Positions 38,964-49,382 of a DNA stretch of 64,000 nucleotides are shown here, one piece after another (positions within the stretch are counted from its first letter, which is position 1; each line of letters begins with the position of its first letter). The notes under the pieces were generated by a model, which had not been told where the DNA came from, made no database searches, and worked only from the letters and a program-made list of their open reading frames with translations. Position numbers and translations under genes: made by a program. Source of the stretch: Candidatus Thioglobus plumae (GTDB lineage: Bacteria > Pseudomonadota > Gammaproteobacteria > PS1 > Pseudothioglobaceae). The stretch spans positions 1 through 64,000 of the forward strand of contig CAJVCM010000015.1 in NCBI GenBank assembly GCA_910595815.1, in the 5' to 3' direction.

Positions 38964-39784
38964 GATTCAATCGCCCTCTTATAGCAATATTTTTTATCAA
39001 TACCAGTTATTTTAGCGGCTAGTTTTGCGGCTTTCGACGCACCCATTTCTGTGAGTAAAATTGGCAATATTTTATCCAACTGCTCCTCGCCCAAAACTTT
39101 ATCATTTTTATCAATGGCAGAAATCAAAATTACAAATTCGCCTTTTTGATGGGCATCGTCCGCTTGCAAATAATCAATCAATGCCGGCAAAGTATCAGTT
39201 TTAATGGTTTCAAACGTTTTGGTTAATTCCTTGGCAAAGCACACAATGCGTCCATCACCTAGGATAGATTGTAGATCTTGCGCACAAGCTAAAATGCGTT
39301 TGGGCGATTCGTAAAAAATGGCGGTCTGGTCAATGTGGGCAATGGCTTGAATAGCCTTGAGTCGTGCCGATTGTTTACTGGGTAAAAACCCAAAAAATCC
39401 AAATCGATCACTGGCAACACCCGAGGCTGATAGCGCACTAATCATAGCACTTGCCCCAGGAATCGGCACCACATCAACCCCTGATTTTTTGGCCTCACTC
39501 ACCAATACATATCCTGGATCACTAATCAGTGGTGTGCCGGCATCACTAATCAGCGCCATGGTCTTACCTGCTAATAATTCATTAATCATCACAGCTGATT
39601 TTTGGGTTTCGTTGTGTTCATGGAATGCACGCATCGGTGTGCTGATATCGTAATGACTCAGCAGTCTTTTAGAATGGCGTGTGTCCTCTGCCAAAATCAC
39701 ATCGACAGTTTTTAGTATTTCAACCGCCCTAAAGGTGATATCATCTAAATTTCCGATCGGTGTAGCGACAATATATAACGACAT
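38960..39784 (-). CDS. rsmI: 16S rRNA 2'-O-ribose C1402 methyltransferase
   Basis: Methylates the 2'-O of C1402 in 16S rRNA using SAM. It has 274 residues. Tetrapyrrole-methylase-like motifs are YIVATPIGNLDDIT, AEDTRHSKRLL, LISDAGTPLISDPGY and PIPGASAMISALSASG. Its ATG lies 5 bases from the yraN ATG on the other strand, as in the conserved rsmI-yraN locus; lpoA, between them in E. coli, is absent. Confidence 0.96.
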   Translation of the reverse strand: MSLYIVATPIGNLDDITFRAVEILKTVDVILAEDTRHSKRLLSHYDISTPMRAFHEHNETQKSAVMINELLAGKTMALISDAGTPLISDPGYVLVSEAKKSGVDVVPIPGASAMISALSASGVASDRFGFFGFLPSKQSARLKAIQAIAHIDQTAIFYESPKRILACAQDLQSILGDGRIVCFAKELTKTFETIKTDTLPALIDYLQADDAHQKGEFVILISAIDKNDKVLGEEQLDKILPILLTEMGASKAAKLAAKITGIDKKYCYKRAIES

Positions 39785-39789
39785 AATTT

Positions 39790-40161
39790 ATGTTTAGTTT
39801 TAAACGACAAGTGGGCAATCAAGCAGAGACCATTGCGCTTAAGCACCTCTGCAAGCACGGCCTCGAACTCATTGAACAAAACTATTTAACCAAAATGGGT
39901 GAAATAGATATTATTATGCTCGATAAATCCGAACAAACATTAGTTTTTGTTGAAGTTCGCTATCGACAAAATACGCAATTCGGCTCGGCAACTGATAGTA
40001 TCAACCACAACAAACAAACCAAGCTGATTCGCACCGCGCAGTATTACTTACAACAGCACTCTAAGTATCAAGAATTTATCTGTCGGTTTGATGTTGTCGG
40101 TATCGAATCTGATTTAAAATATCCTAAAATCAATTGGATTAAAGACGCATTCACGCTTTAG
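39790..40161 (+). CDS. yraN: UPF0102 (YraN) family endonuclease-like protein
   Basis: A protein of 123 residues of the Holliday-junction-resolvase-like YraN family. The PD-(D/E)XK-type core is visible as GEIDIIMLDK...LVFVEVRYR, with preceding helix NQAETIALKHL. The function is not established. No SD precedes the ATG, which lies 5 bases from the divergent rsmI start. It is followed by dolP, as in other gammaproteobacteria. Confidence 0.88.
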   Translation: MFSFKRQVGNQAETIALKHLCKHGLELIEQNYLTKMGEIDIIMLDKSEQTLVFVEVRYRQNTQFGSATDSINHNKQTKLIRTAQYYLQQHSKYQEFICRFDVVGIESDLKYPKINWIKDAFTL

Positions 40162-40169
40162 GAAATCAC

Positions 40170-40907
40170 ATGAAAAAATTAGCCTTACTTGCATTACTCA
40201 TTGTTCATTCTGTATTATTAAGTGGTTGCCTACCTGCCATCCAAAGCATATCTAGCGTTAGTTCTATTATTTCTGTTAATAACGACCGTCGCAGTGCTGG
40301 TGTTATCTTAGATGACAAAACCACTTATTTGCAACTAGCTGCCTGGACGGCCGAAGACCCTAAGCTTGATGACGCACACCTTAATTTTCTAATTTACAAT
40401 AAGGCTGTGCTTATTACTGGCGAAGCGCCAAACAAAGAGCTACGTACCTACATTAGTAAACAAGCAAAGCGTCAATCACCAGCCATTAAACAAGTGTTTA
40501 ATGAAGTATCTGTCAAGTCTAATAGCAGCCTATTAAAGAGAGCAAAAGATTCGGCTATTACCTTACAGGTTGAGGCAATGTTTCAGAATCAAGAAGTCTT
40601 TCATCCGACACACGTGCGTGTCATGACTGAAGCACAAACAGTTTATTTAATGGGTTCAGTCACCAAACGTGAAGCCGATAAGGCCGTCAAAATAGCGACT
40701 AAAGCCAAAGGTATTAAACAAGTGGTTAGACTGTTTGATTATTTAAAGACCAGGCCAGCAGTTGAAATTAAGCGCGACAAACTTCAAGTAACTGAATCGA
40801 TTAAGAAGGAAAAATTAAAACAGAAAAAAGCCGATTTGGAAGCAGAAAAAGCCAAAATTCAAGAAAAAATTAATCAATTAACTGGCACGACTGGAACAAG
40901 CTTTTAA
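40170..40907 (+). CDS. BON-domain outer-membrane lipoprotein, DolP-like
   Basis: A lipoprotein of 245 residues. The lipobox is LLSGC with Cys at about residue 20. Two BON domains follow: [35 protein letters not shown] and [13 protein letters not shown]...[19 protein letters not shown] (in pieces). The position after yraN and the layout match DolP (YraP), which guards outer-membrane integrity. It has an added C-terminal charged coiled coil of about 45 residues ([20 protein letters not shown]) that E. coli DolP lacks. Confidence 0.85.
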   Translation: MKKLALLALLIVHSVLLSGCLPAIQSISSVSSIISVNNDRRSAGVILDDKTTYLQLAAWTAEDPKLDDAHLNFLIYNKAVLITGEAPNKELRTYISKQAKRQSPAIKQVFNEVSVKSNSSLLKRAKDSAITLQVEAMFQNQEVFHPTHVRVMTEAQTVYLMGSVTKREADKAVKIATKAKGIKQVVRLFDYLKTRPAVEIKRDKLQVTESIKKEKLKQKKADLEAEKAKIQEKINQLTGTTGTSF

Positions 40908-41467
40908 TTTGATATTCGTACTCGCTTAACGGGTGCGAAAGAATATCGATGTTGGTGTTTGATTGCACCGAACTCTGCCAGCGCTTGAAGATGGACCTTT
41001 GTCCCATAACCTTTATGCTTGGCAAAACCATATTCTGGATACTGCTCATCTAATGCAACCATTTGTCTGTCTCGTGTCACTTTGGCAATAATCGAGGCAG
41101 CAGAAATCACCGGCTCAGTCAAATCCCCCTTGATAATTGATTGGCAATTTTCAAGCTCTGGGCAACGATTACCATCCACCAGCACTTGATCGTATTTGAT
41201 ATTTAAGTTCTCAACAGCTCGCTTCATGGCTAGCATAGTTGCTTGCAAGATATTGATTTCATCAATCTCTTGAGGGCTGGATTCGCCCACTGCCCATTGA
41301 CATTGTTGAGTGATTAATGCATACAATGTCTCGCGTTTTTTCTCGCTGAGTTTTTTTGAGTCAGTTAGCTCTGGCAAGTCAAAATCATTCGGCAGGATAA
41401 CTGCGCCAGCTACTACAGAGCCTACGAGTGGGCCACGGCCTGCCTCATCAACTCCGACAATAATCAA
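40904..41467 (-). CDS. rnhB: ribonuclease HII
   Basis: Removes ribonucleotides from DNA-RNA hybrids. It has 187 residues. The catalytic [19 protein letters not shown] block is at the N-terminus; LVDGNR and [13 protein letters not shown] follow. The likely start is a TTG at 41467, 2 bases after the purD stop, with AAGG upstream; there is no ATG or GTG in frame. Its 3' end overlaps the dolP stop by 4 bases. Confidence 0.94.
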   Translation of the reverse strand: MIIVGVDEAGRGPLVGSVVAGAVILPNDFDLPELTDSKKLSEKKRETLYALITQQCQWAVGESSPQEIDEINILQATMLAMKRAVENLNIKYDQVLVDGNRCPELENCQSIIKGDLTEPVISAASIIAKVTRDRQMVALDEQYPEYGFAKHKGYGTKVHLQALAEFGAIKHQHRYSFAPVKRVRISN

Positions 41468-41469
41468 AT

Positions 41470-42735
41470 CTATAACGCCTTAAAGCCGATGTCTGTACGA
41501 TAGTACGCTGTTGGCCAGTTGATTTTTTCAAGCAATGTATAAGCGTTTGTTTGCGCATCTTTAGTGTTGGCACCGAGTGCTGTAGCACAAAGTACGCGAC
41601 CACCACTAGTTACCACTGAACCATTATCCATCTTGGTGCCTGCATGAAAAACTTTTGCTTCGGCATTGTCTACTGGCAAGCCGATTACTTCACCTGATGG
41701 ATAAGCATTAGGATAACCATTAGCCGCCAATACCACGCCCATAGCTGAGCGCTCATCCCATTCAATGGTGGCTTCATCCAGCTGACCTTTAGTGGCTAAT
41801 AAGCATAACTCTGCTAAGTTTGATTGAAGACGCATCATGATTGGCTGGGTTTCTGGGTCGCCAAAGCGACAGTTATACTCCAATACTTTAAAATTGTTAT
41901 TTTGATCAATCATTAAGCCTGCATACAGGAAACCCATATACGAATTACCCTCTGCCGCCATACCATCAACCGTTGGGCGAATCACACTGTCCATCACATT
42001 TTGGAAGATCTCATCAGTGACAATTGGTGCCGGAGAATACGCACCCATGCCACCAGTATTAGGGCCTTTATCGCCATTATCACGGGCTTTATGGTCTTGT
42101 GAAGTGGCCATTGGTAAAATATTTTTACCATCTACCATCACAATAAAACTCGCCTCTTCGCCAACCAAGAATTCTTCAACCACCACGCGAGAGCCAGCCT
42201 CACCAAAACGATTACCTTCTAACATGTCGTTAATAGCCTCAACTGCTTCAGCTTGCGTATTGGCGATAATAACACCCTTGCCTGCAGCTAAGCCATCGGC
42301 CTTAATGACAATCGGTGTGCCTTTTTCCTCTACATATTTAACCGCTGGCGCTACCTCGGTAAAGACATCGTAGTAAGCGGTCGGAATGTTATTGCGATCA
42401 AGAAAATCTTTACAAAAAGCCTTAGAACCTTCAAGCTGAGACGCCGCCTGTGTTGGGCCAAAAATTGCCAAGCCTTCTGCTTGAAAACGATCAACTACGC
42501 CAAGCACGAGTGGCGCTTCAGGGCCAACAATGGTAAGATTAATTTGGTTGTCTTTAACAAAGGCAATTAGTCCATCAATGTCTTCTGAACCAACATTAAT
42601 ATTGATCAATTTATTTTCTAACTGAGTGCCGGCATTGCCCGGGGCAACAAATACTTCTTCAACCTCATCAAACTTCGCACACTGCCAAGCTAGGGCGTGC
42701 TCGCGGCCGCCAGCACCAATAACCAAAACTTTCAT
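41470..42735 (-). CDS. purD: phosphoribosylamine-glycine ligase
   Basis: An ATP-grasp enzyme of purine synthesis with 421 residues. The N-terminal [15 protein letters not shown], the central [29 protein letters not shown] and the [11 protein letters not shown] metal block are all present. It is followed by rnhB and preceded by an unknown gene at 9 bases. Confidence 0.97.
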   Translation of the reverse strand: MKVLVIGAGGREHALAWQCAKFDEVEEVFVAPGNAGTQLENKLININVGSEDIDGLIAFVKDNQINLTIVGPEAPLVLGVVDRFQAEGLAIFGPTQAASQLEGSKAFCKDFLDRNNIPTAYYDVFTEVAPAVKYVEEKGTPIVIKADGLAAGKGVIIANTQAEAVEAINDMLEGNRFGEAGSRVVVEEFLVGEEASFIVMVDGKNILPMATSQDHKARDNGDKGPNTGGMGAYSPAPIVTDEIFQNVMDSVIRPTVDGMAAEGNSYMGFLYAGLMIDQNNNFKVLEYNCRFGDPETQPIMMRLQSNLAELCLLATKGQLDEATIEWDERSAMGVVLAANGYPNAYPSGEVIGLPVDNAEAKVFHAGTKMDNGSVVTSGGRVLCATALGANTKDAQTNAYTLLEKINWPTAYYRTDIGFKAL

Positions 42736-42744
42736 ATTTTTTAC

Positions 42745-43383
42745 CTATACGTATTCTTCAATAAACTCTCTAAATTTCTTGTGCGACATAATCTGCGTAC
42801 CATCACAGTTAAACGACATAGAAATGGTTGAGTTAAATAAATTAATCACTGCTGAACGTAAGTAATAACCTTCTAAATTTCGTAAAGCAGGAATGTGTTC
42901 AATAATATAACGTAACTCATCTTCATCCGTAAGTTGCTTCATGCTTTCATTACGCGCATGAAATGCTCCTTGCCACTCTTCTGATAAATATTCAAACGCA
43001 TGATCGTGCTCAAGCATTTCATAATAGCGCTTAATCAATGCTTCTTTTTCATCCAGAGCAATCATGCCAAAATGATTAAAAACATAATCTGGCACTAATA
43101 AATCTTCAGCCAAATGCACTTCAACATTAAACGGATCAAACACCGATGAAGTCTTAATTTCTCCGTTATTAAGCCCAATCACAATGCGATAAACACCGGT
43201 AGACAGTAACAAAAATAAGATAACATCTAACAATTCATCAATATTTTCGTCTACCAAATTCAAGGCACGTTTACGGTTATAGACGCTGTCACGCAAACTA
43301 CTGTCGCCCTTAACGCTACGCATTAAGTTATCGTCAAAACAATAACCAACTAATGCGTTTTTTTTACTCTTCCCAGTATTCAT
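42745..43383 (-). CDS. hypothetical protein between truB and purD
   Basis: A soluble acidic protein of 212 residues. It starts with a basic stretch (MNTGKSKKNA) and then alternates helices and strands; one stretch, LLDVILFLLLSTGVYRIVIGL, is hydrophobic but reads as a buried helix-strand rather than a membrane helix. I see no known motif and do not recognise the family. It sits where rpsO-pnp lie after truB in many gammaproteobacteria, with a 21-base gap, so it may be cotranscribed with the nusA-infB unit. Confidence 0.7.
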   Translation of the reverse strand: MNTGKSKKNALVGYCFDDNLMRSVKGDSSLRDSVYNRKRALNLVDENIDELLDVILFLLLSTGVYRIVIGLNNGEIKTSSVFDPFNVEVHLAEDLLVPDYVFNHFGMIALDEKEALIKRYYEMLEHDHAFEYLSEEWQGAFHARNESMKQLTDEDELRYIIEHIPALRNLEGYYLRSAVINLFNSTISMSFNCDGTQIMSHKKFREFIEEYV

Positions 43384-43404
43384 AAATTAGATTATAGTCA
43401 ATTC

Positions 43405-44316
43405 TTAAATGAATAATCGCTTGGGTTTAATGCCCTTATCTTCATTTGGTTCGCCAATGCCTAAAAACTGTTTGTGATTGTCAAACAGTTTAATTACTTC
43501 GAACGGGCCTTGCCCATTCGAAGTAATAGACCTGCCATATTTAATATCAATTGTTTGTTGTTCATCTAGGTAAAGGCTATCAATATTTGGCAACATATCT
43601 TGTGTGGCAAATATTTTTTTATCCAAGGCTTGATAGTCATCCGTGGCTAGTAACTCTAAATCTGAAAACTTAATCGTCTGAGTTATATCAATATGTGCAA
43701 AGCCTGTACGTCGAAGCTCAATCACGTGTGCACCACAACCCAGATTGTTTCCAATATCTTCGATCAAAGTACGAATATAAGTACCTTTAGAGCACGACAC
43801 CTCTAAACTTAAGATGCCACTTTCATAACCCAAATAATCAATGTTGTGAATGGTAACCGGACGTGCTGGTCTGTCGATTTCAATACCTTGTCTGGCTAAC
43901 TTATATAGAGGTTGTCCATCTTTTTTAAGTGCTGAGTACATCGGTGGCACTTGCTCGATATCTCCAATAAACTGATCAACAGCATTGCGAATTTCTTCAT
44001 CGGTCAAGTGTTCAAAAGGTTGGGTTTTAATGACCTCGCCTTCAGCATCAGCAGTATCAGTAATCTGTCCTAACTGACCACGGACAAAATAACGCTTATC
44101 ATCAGCCAGCAAAAAACCTGCCACCTTAGTGGCTTGCCCTAAGCAAATCGGCAAGATACCACTGGCCAACGGATCTAGGGCGCCAGTATGCCCAGCTTTC
44201 TTAGCAAAGAATAATCGTTTGACTTTTTGTAGGGCAGCGTTCGAGCTCAGACCGATGTCTTTGTCAAGCAAGACGATACCGTTAATCTCTCTGCCTTTTG
44301 GATTACGCCGTGACAT
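43405..44316 (-). CDS. truB: tRNA pseudouridine-55 synthase
   Basis: Forms pseudouridine 55 in the T-loop of tRNAs. It has 303 residues. The catalytic block is AGHTGALDPLASGILPICLG with the active Asp; CSKGTYIRTLIEDIG and a C-terminal PUA-like domain follow. It lies in the classical order after rbfA. Confidence 0.97.
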   Translation of the reverse strand: MSRRNPKGREINGIVLLDKDIGLSSNAALQKVKRLFFAKKAGHTGALDPLASGILPICLGQATKVAGFLLADDKRYFVRGQLGQITDTADAEGEVIKTQPFEHLTDEEIRNAVDQFIGDIEQVPPMYSALKKDGQPLYKLARQGIEIDRPARPVTIHNIDYLGYESGILSLEVSCSKGTYIRTLIEDIGNNLGCGAHVIELRRTGFAHIDITQTIKFSDLELLATDDYQALDKKIFATQDMLPNIDSLYLDEQQTIDIKYGRSITSNGQGPFEVIKLFDNHKQFLGIGEPNEDKGIKPKRLFI

Positions 44317-44325
44317 GGCTAGTAT

Positions 44326-44664
44326 TTATAGTTTAGACAATAAATCTTCAAGCCTAGCACCCGTATTTGGTGCGGGATCAAAGATAAACTTTAATGCTGG
44401 TGTATGGCGCAAATCTAGTGTTTTTGACAAGCGCGAACGGAAAAAACCACTGGCTTTGTTTAATAAGACTTCAACTGTTGCTTGATCAGATTCTGGTACG
44501 GTATAAAATACTTTAGCACTACTCAAATCACGACTGGACAAGACATCGGTCACACTTACTGATTGGAGTCTAGGATCTTTGGTTTCGTTTTTTAAAAGTG
44601 TTACTAACTCACGACGAATTAGCTCATTAACACGTTCAACTCGGTAGGAGGGTTGCTCTGCCAT
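44326..44664 (-). CDS. rbfA: ribosome-binding factor A
   Basis: A KH-fold 30S maturation factor of 112 residues. Typical segments are RVERVNELIRRELVTLL, DPRLQSVSVTDVLSSRDL and LRHTPALKFIFD. The usual neighbour of infB and truB. Confidence 0.95.
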   Translation of the reverse strand: MAEQPSYRVERVNELIRRELVTLLKNETKDPRLQSVSVTDVLSSRDLSSAKVFYTVPESDQATVEVLLNKASGFFRSRLSKTLDLRHTPALKFIFDPAPNTGARLEDLLSKL

Positions 44665-44680
44665 TAACTAAAGGATACTT

Positions 44681-47098
44681 TTATAAGGTACGTGCAGTTT
44701 CAATGCGCTCAAATACTTCGATCTGGTCGCCTGGCTGGACATCGTTATAACCCGCTACACCGATACCACATTCTGTACCTGATTTAACTACCTTAACATC
44801 GTCTTTGAAACGTCTTAGAGACTCTAGTTCACCTTCAAAAATAACCACACTGTCACGCAGTACACGAATTGGTGAATCTTTTCTAACCACACCTTCTTCA
44901 ACCATACAACCAGCAATATCGCCCAATTTCTGTGATCTAAATACGTCTTTCACATTAGCAATACCAATAATATTTTCACTCAATGCAGGGCTTAATAAAC
45001 CACTCATGATGGCTTTAACATCATCAATTAAATTATAGATAATTGAATAGTATTCAATGCGCACACCTTCATTATCAGCTGTCCTACGTGCCATTGCATC
45101 GGCACGTACATTAAAACCAAGTACCAATGCACCTGAAGTAGCTGCCAAGTTAATGTCTGTATTGTTAATACCACCTACACCACTAGACACCACTTTAACA
45201 CGCACTTCGTCGGTTGATAATTCTTCTAAGGCTTCTACCAATGCTTGTGCTGATCCTCGTACATCAGATTTCAACAATACATTAACCGTAGAGATATCAC
45301 CTTCTTCCATTTTTTGTAAGAAGTTTTCCATCTTCGATGCTTGTTGGTTTTGTAACTCAGCCTCACGATCACGTGCTTTTCTAAAGTCAGCGACTTCACG
45401 AGCCTTACGCTCAGACTCTACTACTAATACTTCATCACCGGCATTTGGTACGCCTGACAAACCTAATACTTCAACTGGTGTCGATGGACCGGCCTCTTTT
45501 AATACTTTGCCTTGATCGTTAACAATTTGCTTAACTTTTCCGTATTCTAAACCGGCAATCATGATGTCGCCTTTTTTCAAAGTACCTGATTGCACTAAAA
45601 TGGTTGTTACTTTACCACGACCTTTTTCAAGTCGCGCTTCTAGTACAGTACCCTGTGCCGGGCCTTTAACCACTGCTGAAAATTCTAACACCTCAGCTGT
45701 TAATGTAATCGCATCTAATAAGGCATCGATACCTTCGCCCGTATGAGCTGATACTGGCACCATCATTACATCGCCGCCCCAGTCCTCAGAAATCACATTG
45801 TGGGTTGAAAGTACTTGTTTAATCTTATCAAGATCCGCGCCTTCTTTATCAATTTTATTAATTGCTACAATGATGGGCACATCGGCAGTTTGAGCATGCT
45901 TGATTGATTCAATCGTTTGAGGCATTACCCCGTCATCAGCAGCCACAACTAGAATAACAATGTCAGTTGAATTTGCACCACGAGAACGCATTTTTGAGAA
46001 CGCTGCATGTCCCGGTGTATCAAGAAAGGTAATAAAGCCGTCGTTTGCTTGAACTTGGTAAGCGCCAATATGCTGGGTAATACCACCTGCTTCGCCATCA
46101 GCCACTTTGGCTTTACGAATATAGTCTAGTAATGAGGTTTTACCATGATCAACATGACCCATAATAGTTACCACTGGCGGTCTTAAGCTTTCATCACCGG
46201 TTGGTTTTGATTGCTCAATCAACGTGTCTTCAATGGTTTCTTCCTTACTGGCAACACCTTTATGACCCATCTCTTCAGCCACTAGTAATGCGGTATCTTG
46301 GTCGATCACATCATTCAGTGTCGCCATCACACCCATGCCCATCAGTACTTTAAGCACCTCTCCAGCCTTAGTTGCCATTTTTTGTGCCAGATCTACGACT
46401 TTAATATTGTCTGGTATCGCCACTTCATAAATCACTTTTTCGACTGGCTTTTGGAAGCCATGCTGCGCTTGCTCTTCTTGAGTTTTTTGACTTAAACGTG
46501 TTCTGTCTTTTTTCTTCAGTCTACGGTTTGGATTGTGTCTAGCTACATGCAGCTGTCGACGCCCATTGTTGCTTGGGGCCTTGTGTAAGCGTTTTGGTTT
46601 TTTATCTTCAGCAGGGGCTGCGGTTTTATTAACAGCTTCGTCTTTCGTTTTTTGTTTGGCGGCCTCTTGCTGTTCTTTTTGTGCTTGTGCTTGATCTTTT
46701 TTCAAACGCGTCATCTCATGACGCTTAGCATCTTGTGCTAATAATTTTTCATCTGCATCACGGCCTGAATCTAGTGCTGCTTGTGCTTTAAGCGCTTCCT
46801 CATTATCAACAGAGCCAACCTCTTGGACCGCCTCTTTTTTAACACGCTTTTTCTTAACTTGAACTTTAATACCGCCAGCACTTGCACTTGATTTGGCACT
46901 AGGCTTGCGTGAAGAAACTGACATACTAGACTTGTTGGTTGAGCGTTTAGACAAACTACCCATCAAAATTTTACGTTCTTCAGCTGAGATTTCAGAATCT
47001 GCAGTCTTGCCATCAATTCCCGCACTTGCTAGAATATTAATGACCTCATCTGAAGTCTTTTTCAGTAATTTAGATAACGTTTGAACTGTGTGTGCCAT
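44681..47098 (-). CDS. infB: translation initiation factor IF-2
   Basis: A GTPase that places initiator tRNA on the ribosome. It has 805 residues: an N-terminal IF2-N domain ([22 protein letters not shown]), a long charged Lys/Gln/Glu-rich linker, and the G domain with G1 [10 protein letters not shown] near residue 314, G3 DTPGHAAF and G4 NKID. C-terminal domains II-IV follow. Only one start is clear, so no IF2-beta form is called. Confidence 0.97.
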   Translation of the reverse strand: MAHTVQTLSKLLKKTSDEVINILASAGIDGKTADSEISAEERKILMGSLSKRSTNKSSMSVSSRKPSAKSSASAGGIKVQVKKKRVKKEAVQEVGSVDNEEALKAQAALDSGRDADEKLLAQDAKRHEMTRLKKDQAQAQKEQQEAAKQKTKDEAVNKTAAPAEDKKPKRLHKAPSNNGRRQLHVARHNPNRRLKKKDRTRLSQKTQEEQAQHGFQKPVEKVIYEVAIPDNIKVVDLAQKMATKAGEVLKVLMGMGVMATLNDVIDQDTALLVAEEMGHKGVASKEETIEDTLIEQSKPTGDESLRPPVVTIMGHVDHGKTSLLDYIRKAKVADGEAGGITQHIGAYQVQANDGFITFLDTPGHAAFSKMRSRGANSTDIVILVVAADDGVMPQTIESIKHAQTADVPIIVAINKIDKEGADLDKIKQVLSTHNVISEDWGGDVMMVPVSAHTGEGIDALLDAITLTAEVLEFSAVVKGPAQGTVLEARLEKGRGKVTTILVQSGTLKKGDIMIAGLEYGKVKQIVNDQGKVLKEAGPSTPVEVLGLSGVPNAGDEVLVVESERKAREVADFRKARDREAELQNQQASKMENFLQKMEEGDISTVNVLLKSDVRGSAQALVEALEELSTDEVRVKVVSSGVGGINNTDINLAATSGALVLGFNVRADAMARRTADNEGVRIEYYSIIYNLIDDVKAIMSGLLSPALSENIIGIANVKDVFRSQKLGDIAGCMVEEGVVRKDSPIRVLRDSVVIFEGELESLRRFKDDVKVVKSGTECGIGVAGYNDVQPGDQIEVFERIETARTL

Positions 47099-47155
47099 AT
47101 GCTTGCCTATTGTTTTTTATTTGTTTTTAATTAAGTTTTATTTATCTTTACTTAA

Positions 47156-48631
47156 TTAATCAAACCATCCTTCATTTTCTCTTGCGGTCATAATAACAGC
47201 CGACGCCACCTCGGTGTCCATAACTTGAATGTCTAATAATTCATCAATTGACAATTCTGCTAGATCATCTACCGTTGCAATATCTGATTCAATTAATGCT
47301 TGTGCCAAGTCTTCACTAACACCTTCAACACTCATCAACACCTCAGAAGATTCTGCATCACCTAGTGCTTGTACTAACTGCGCATCAGAAGCACGCTCTT
47401 GTAACTCTTCAACCATAGAAGTGTCAAACTCTTCGATACTTGCTAAACTAGCCGCATCTGCATCGGCAACTTCGTCAATACTACCAAAGCCTTCGTCAAT
47501 TAACACGCCGGCCACTTCAGAGTCAACGCCTAACTTCTCAGCTAATTTTTCGCTGGTCTTTTGATTTTCTCCCGCTTGTTTTTCATCTGCTTCACCAACA
47601 GACATAACATTAAGCTTCCAACCGGTTAAGCGTGAAGCCAATTTAATATTTTGACCACCACGACCAATGGCTAATGCCAACTGATCATCTTCAACCGCAA
47701 TGTCCATTGAATTTTTGTCTTCATCAACGACAATCGCACTTACCTCAGCAGGTGCCATTGCATTGATCACAAACTGTGCAGGATCCTCATCCCAAAGAAT
47801 GATATCGACACGCTCGCCATTAAGCTCATTTGATACCGCTTGTACACGTGCACCACGCATACCAATACAAGATCCGATTGGATCAAGGCGTTTATCTTTT
47901 GCTTTAACGGCTAATTTTGAACGCAAACCAGGGTCTCTAGCACCACCCATAATCTCAATCACGCCTTCAGAAATCTCTGGCACTTCCATCTCGAATAACT
48001 CGATCATCATCTCAGGCACTGTACGACTCAAGAAAATTTGAGCACCACGTGGGCTTGACTTCACCTCTTTAATATAGGCTCTTAGACGATCATTCTTACG
48101 TACTGATTCATTTGGAATTAGGTCAAATTTAGAAATCATGCCATCAACACCACCCATATCAACATAGGCATTGCCTCGATCAACACGCTTAACGGTTACC
48201 ATAATCACCTCGCCCACACGCTTTGTGTAGTCTTCAACAATTACTTCTCTTTCAGCTTCACGTACTTTTTGGATAATCACTTGCTTTACGATTTGAGCAG
48301 CAATACGGCCAAAGGCTTCAGTTTCCATTGGCTCGCGTACAAAATCATCAACCGCTACACCATTCGCATCTTTAGCATGAATGTGTAATTCTGTATCAAA
48401 CTCAGTGCCATCATCGTCAACAAAGTTTTCACCGTCATCAATAACCATCCACTGTCTAAAGGTATTAAACTCACCGGTTTTTCTGTCAATTTCAACATGC
48501 GCATCAATATTATTGCGCTTCTTTGTTGCAACTGCTAATGCCTCCTCTAAAGACTCGAGTACATCCTCTTGCGAGATGTTTTTCTCATTAGAAATTGCCT
48601 CAACCATTAAAAATAATTCTTTACCTTCCAC
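47156..48631 (-). CDS. nusA: transcription termination/antitermination factor NusA
   Basis: An RNA-polymerase-associated factor of 491 residues: an N-terminal RNAP-binding domain, an S1 domain (VKRVDRGNAYVDMGGVDGMI), two KH domains (DPIGSCIGMRGARVQAVSNEL; DDQLALAIGRGGQNIKLASRL) and two C-terminal acidic repeats. I accept the GTG start at 48631 because AGGAGA lies 6 bases upstream; a later ATG in MVEAISNEK lacks an SD. Confidence 0.96.
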   Translation of the reverse strand: MEGKELFLMVEAISNEKNISQEDVLESLEEALAVATKKRNNIDAHVEIDRKTGEFNTFRQWMVIDDGENFVDDDGTEFDTELHIHAKDANGVAVDDFVREPMETEAFGRIAAQIVKQVIIQKVREAEREVIVEDYTKRVGEVIMVTVKRVDRGNAYVDMGGVDGMISKFDLIPNESVRKNDRLRAYIKEVKSSPRGAQIFLSRTVPEMMIELFEMEVPEISEGVIEIMGGARDPGLRSKLAVKAKDKRLDPIGSCIGMRGARVQAVSNELNGERVDIILWDEDPAQFVINAMAPAEVSAIVVDEDKNSMDIAVEDDQLALAIGRGGQNIKLASRLTGWKLNVMSVGEADEKQAGENQKTSEKLAEKLGVDSEVAGVLIDEGFGSIDEVADADAASLASIEEFDTSMVEELQERASDAQLVQALGDAESSEVLMSVEGVSEDLAQALIESDIATVDDLAELSIDELLDIQVMDTEVASAVIMTARENEGWFD

Positions 48632-48644
48632 GTCTTTCTCCTGC

Positions 48645-49106
48645 TTAAAAGTCGGCGACTAAATTCGCCTTTTCAATTAACTCAATATCCAGCATTACTG
48701 GACCTAACTCCGTTACCAGTTCAACGCTATTGTTAGTTTCACTAACACTACCGATTGCACCAACAAATTTTCTTTGCCCGTTGATTGGTCTAACCAATCG
48801 TAATTTAATATCGTGACCTAAAAAGCGCTGATAGTGCCCAATATGAAACAACGGACGCTCTATACCTGGTGATGATACTTCTAAATTGTACTGGCTTGCA
48901 ATTGGATCTTCCACGTCAAAAATGGCACTAATTTGTCTCGACACTGTCTCACAGTCATCGACACCAATACCGTTCTCTGAGTCAATATAAATCCTCAAAG
49001 TGCTATGCTTGCCACTAGCAACATATTCAATCCCCACGAGCTCGTAGCCCATGTCTACAATCACTGGGTTAATTAATGCTTCAATTTTGTCAGTAATTCT
49101 TGCCAT
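48645..49106 (-). CDS. rimP: ribosome maturation factor RimP
   Basis: A 30S assembly factor of 153 residues. Typical segments are LINPVIVDMGYELVGIEYV, LRIYIDSENGIGVDDCETVSRQI and LEVSSPGIERPLF. First protein gene of the fMet-rimP-nusA-infB operon; the tRNA-fMet gene and its terminator lie just upstream. Confidence 0.96.
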   Translation of the reverse strand: MARITDKIEALINPVIVDMGYELVGIEYVASGKHSTLRIYIDSENGIGVDDCETVSRQISAIFDVEDPIASQYNLEVSSPGIERPLFHIGHYQRFLGHDIKLRLVRPINGQRKFVGAIGSVSETNNSVELVTELGPVMLDIELIEKANLVADF

Positions 49107-49131
49107 TAACTTATCATCAAATAAAACTTAA

Positions 49132-49154
49132 TAAAAACCCCCTAAAAAGGGGGT
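49132..49154 (-). terminator. terminator between tRNA-fMet and rimP
   Basis: On minus ACCCCC, loop TTTTT, AGGGGG, then TTTTTATT. Partial readthrough would feed rimP-nusA-infB, as in the classical metY operon. Confidence 0.88.
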
Positions 49155-49163
49155 CGTAATCTT

Positions 49164-49240
<77 letters not shown>

Positions 49241-49369
49241 CTAAAGGCGGCTATGATACGCTCTTGTTGTGGCGCTGTCCAGTAATAAATTAAGTTACTT
49301 CAAAGATCTTGTTAAAAAAACAAAATAAGACTTACCCAGTGCTTGACTCAACCGATAGGTCAATTCATT

Positions 49370-49375
49370 TATAAT
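49370..49375 (+). promoter_or_regulatory. -10 box directly before gshB
   Basis: TATAAT ends 7 bases before the gshB ATG, so transcription would begin at or next to the A of the start codon. No -35 lies at 16-18 bases; a TTGACT is 21 bases upstream. Confidence 0.45.
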
Positions 49376-49382
49376 AGACATT

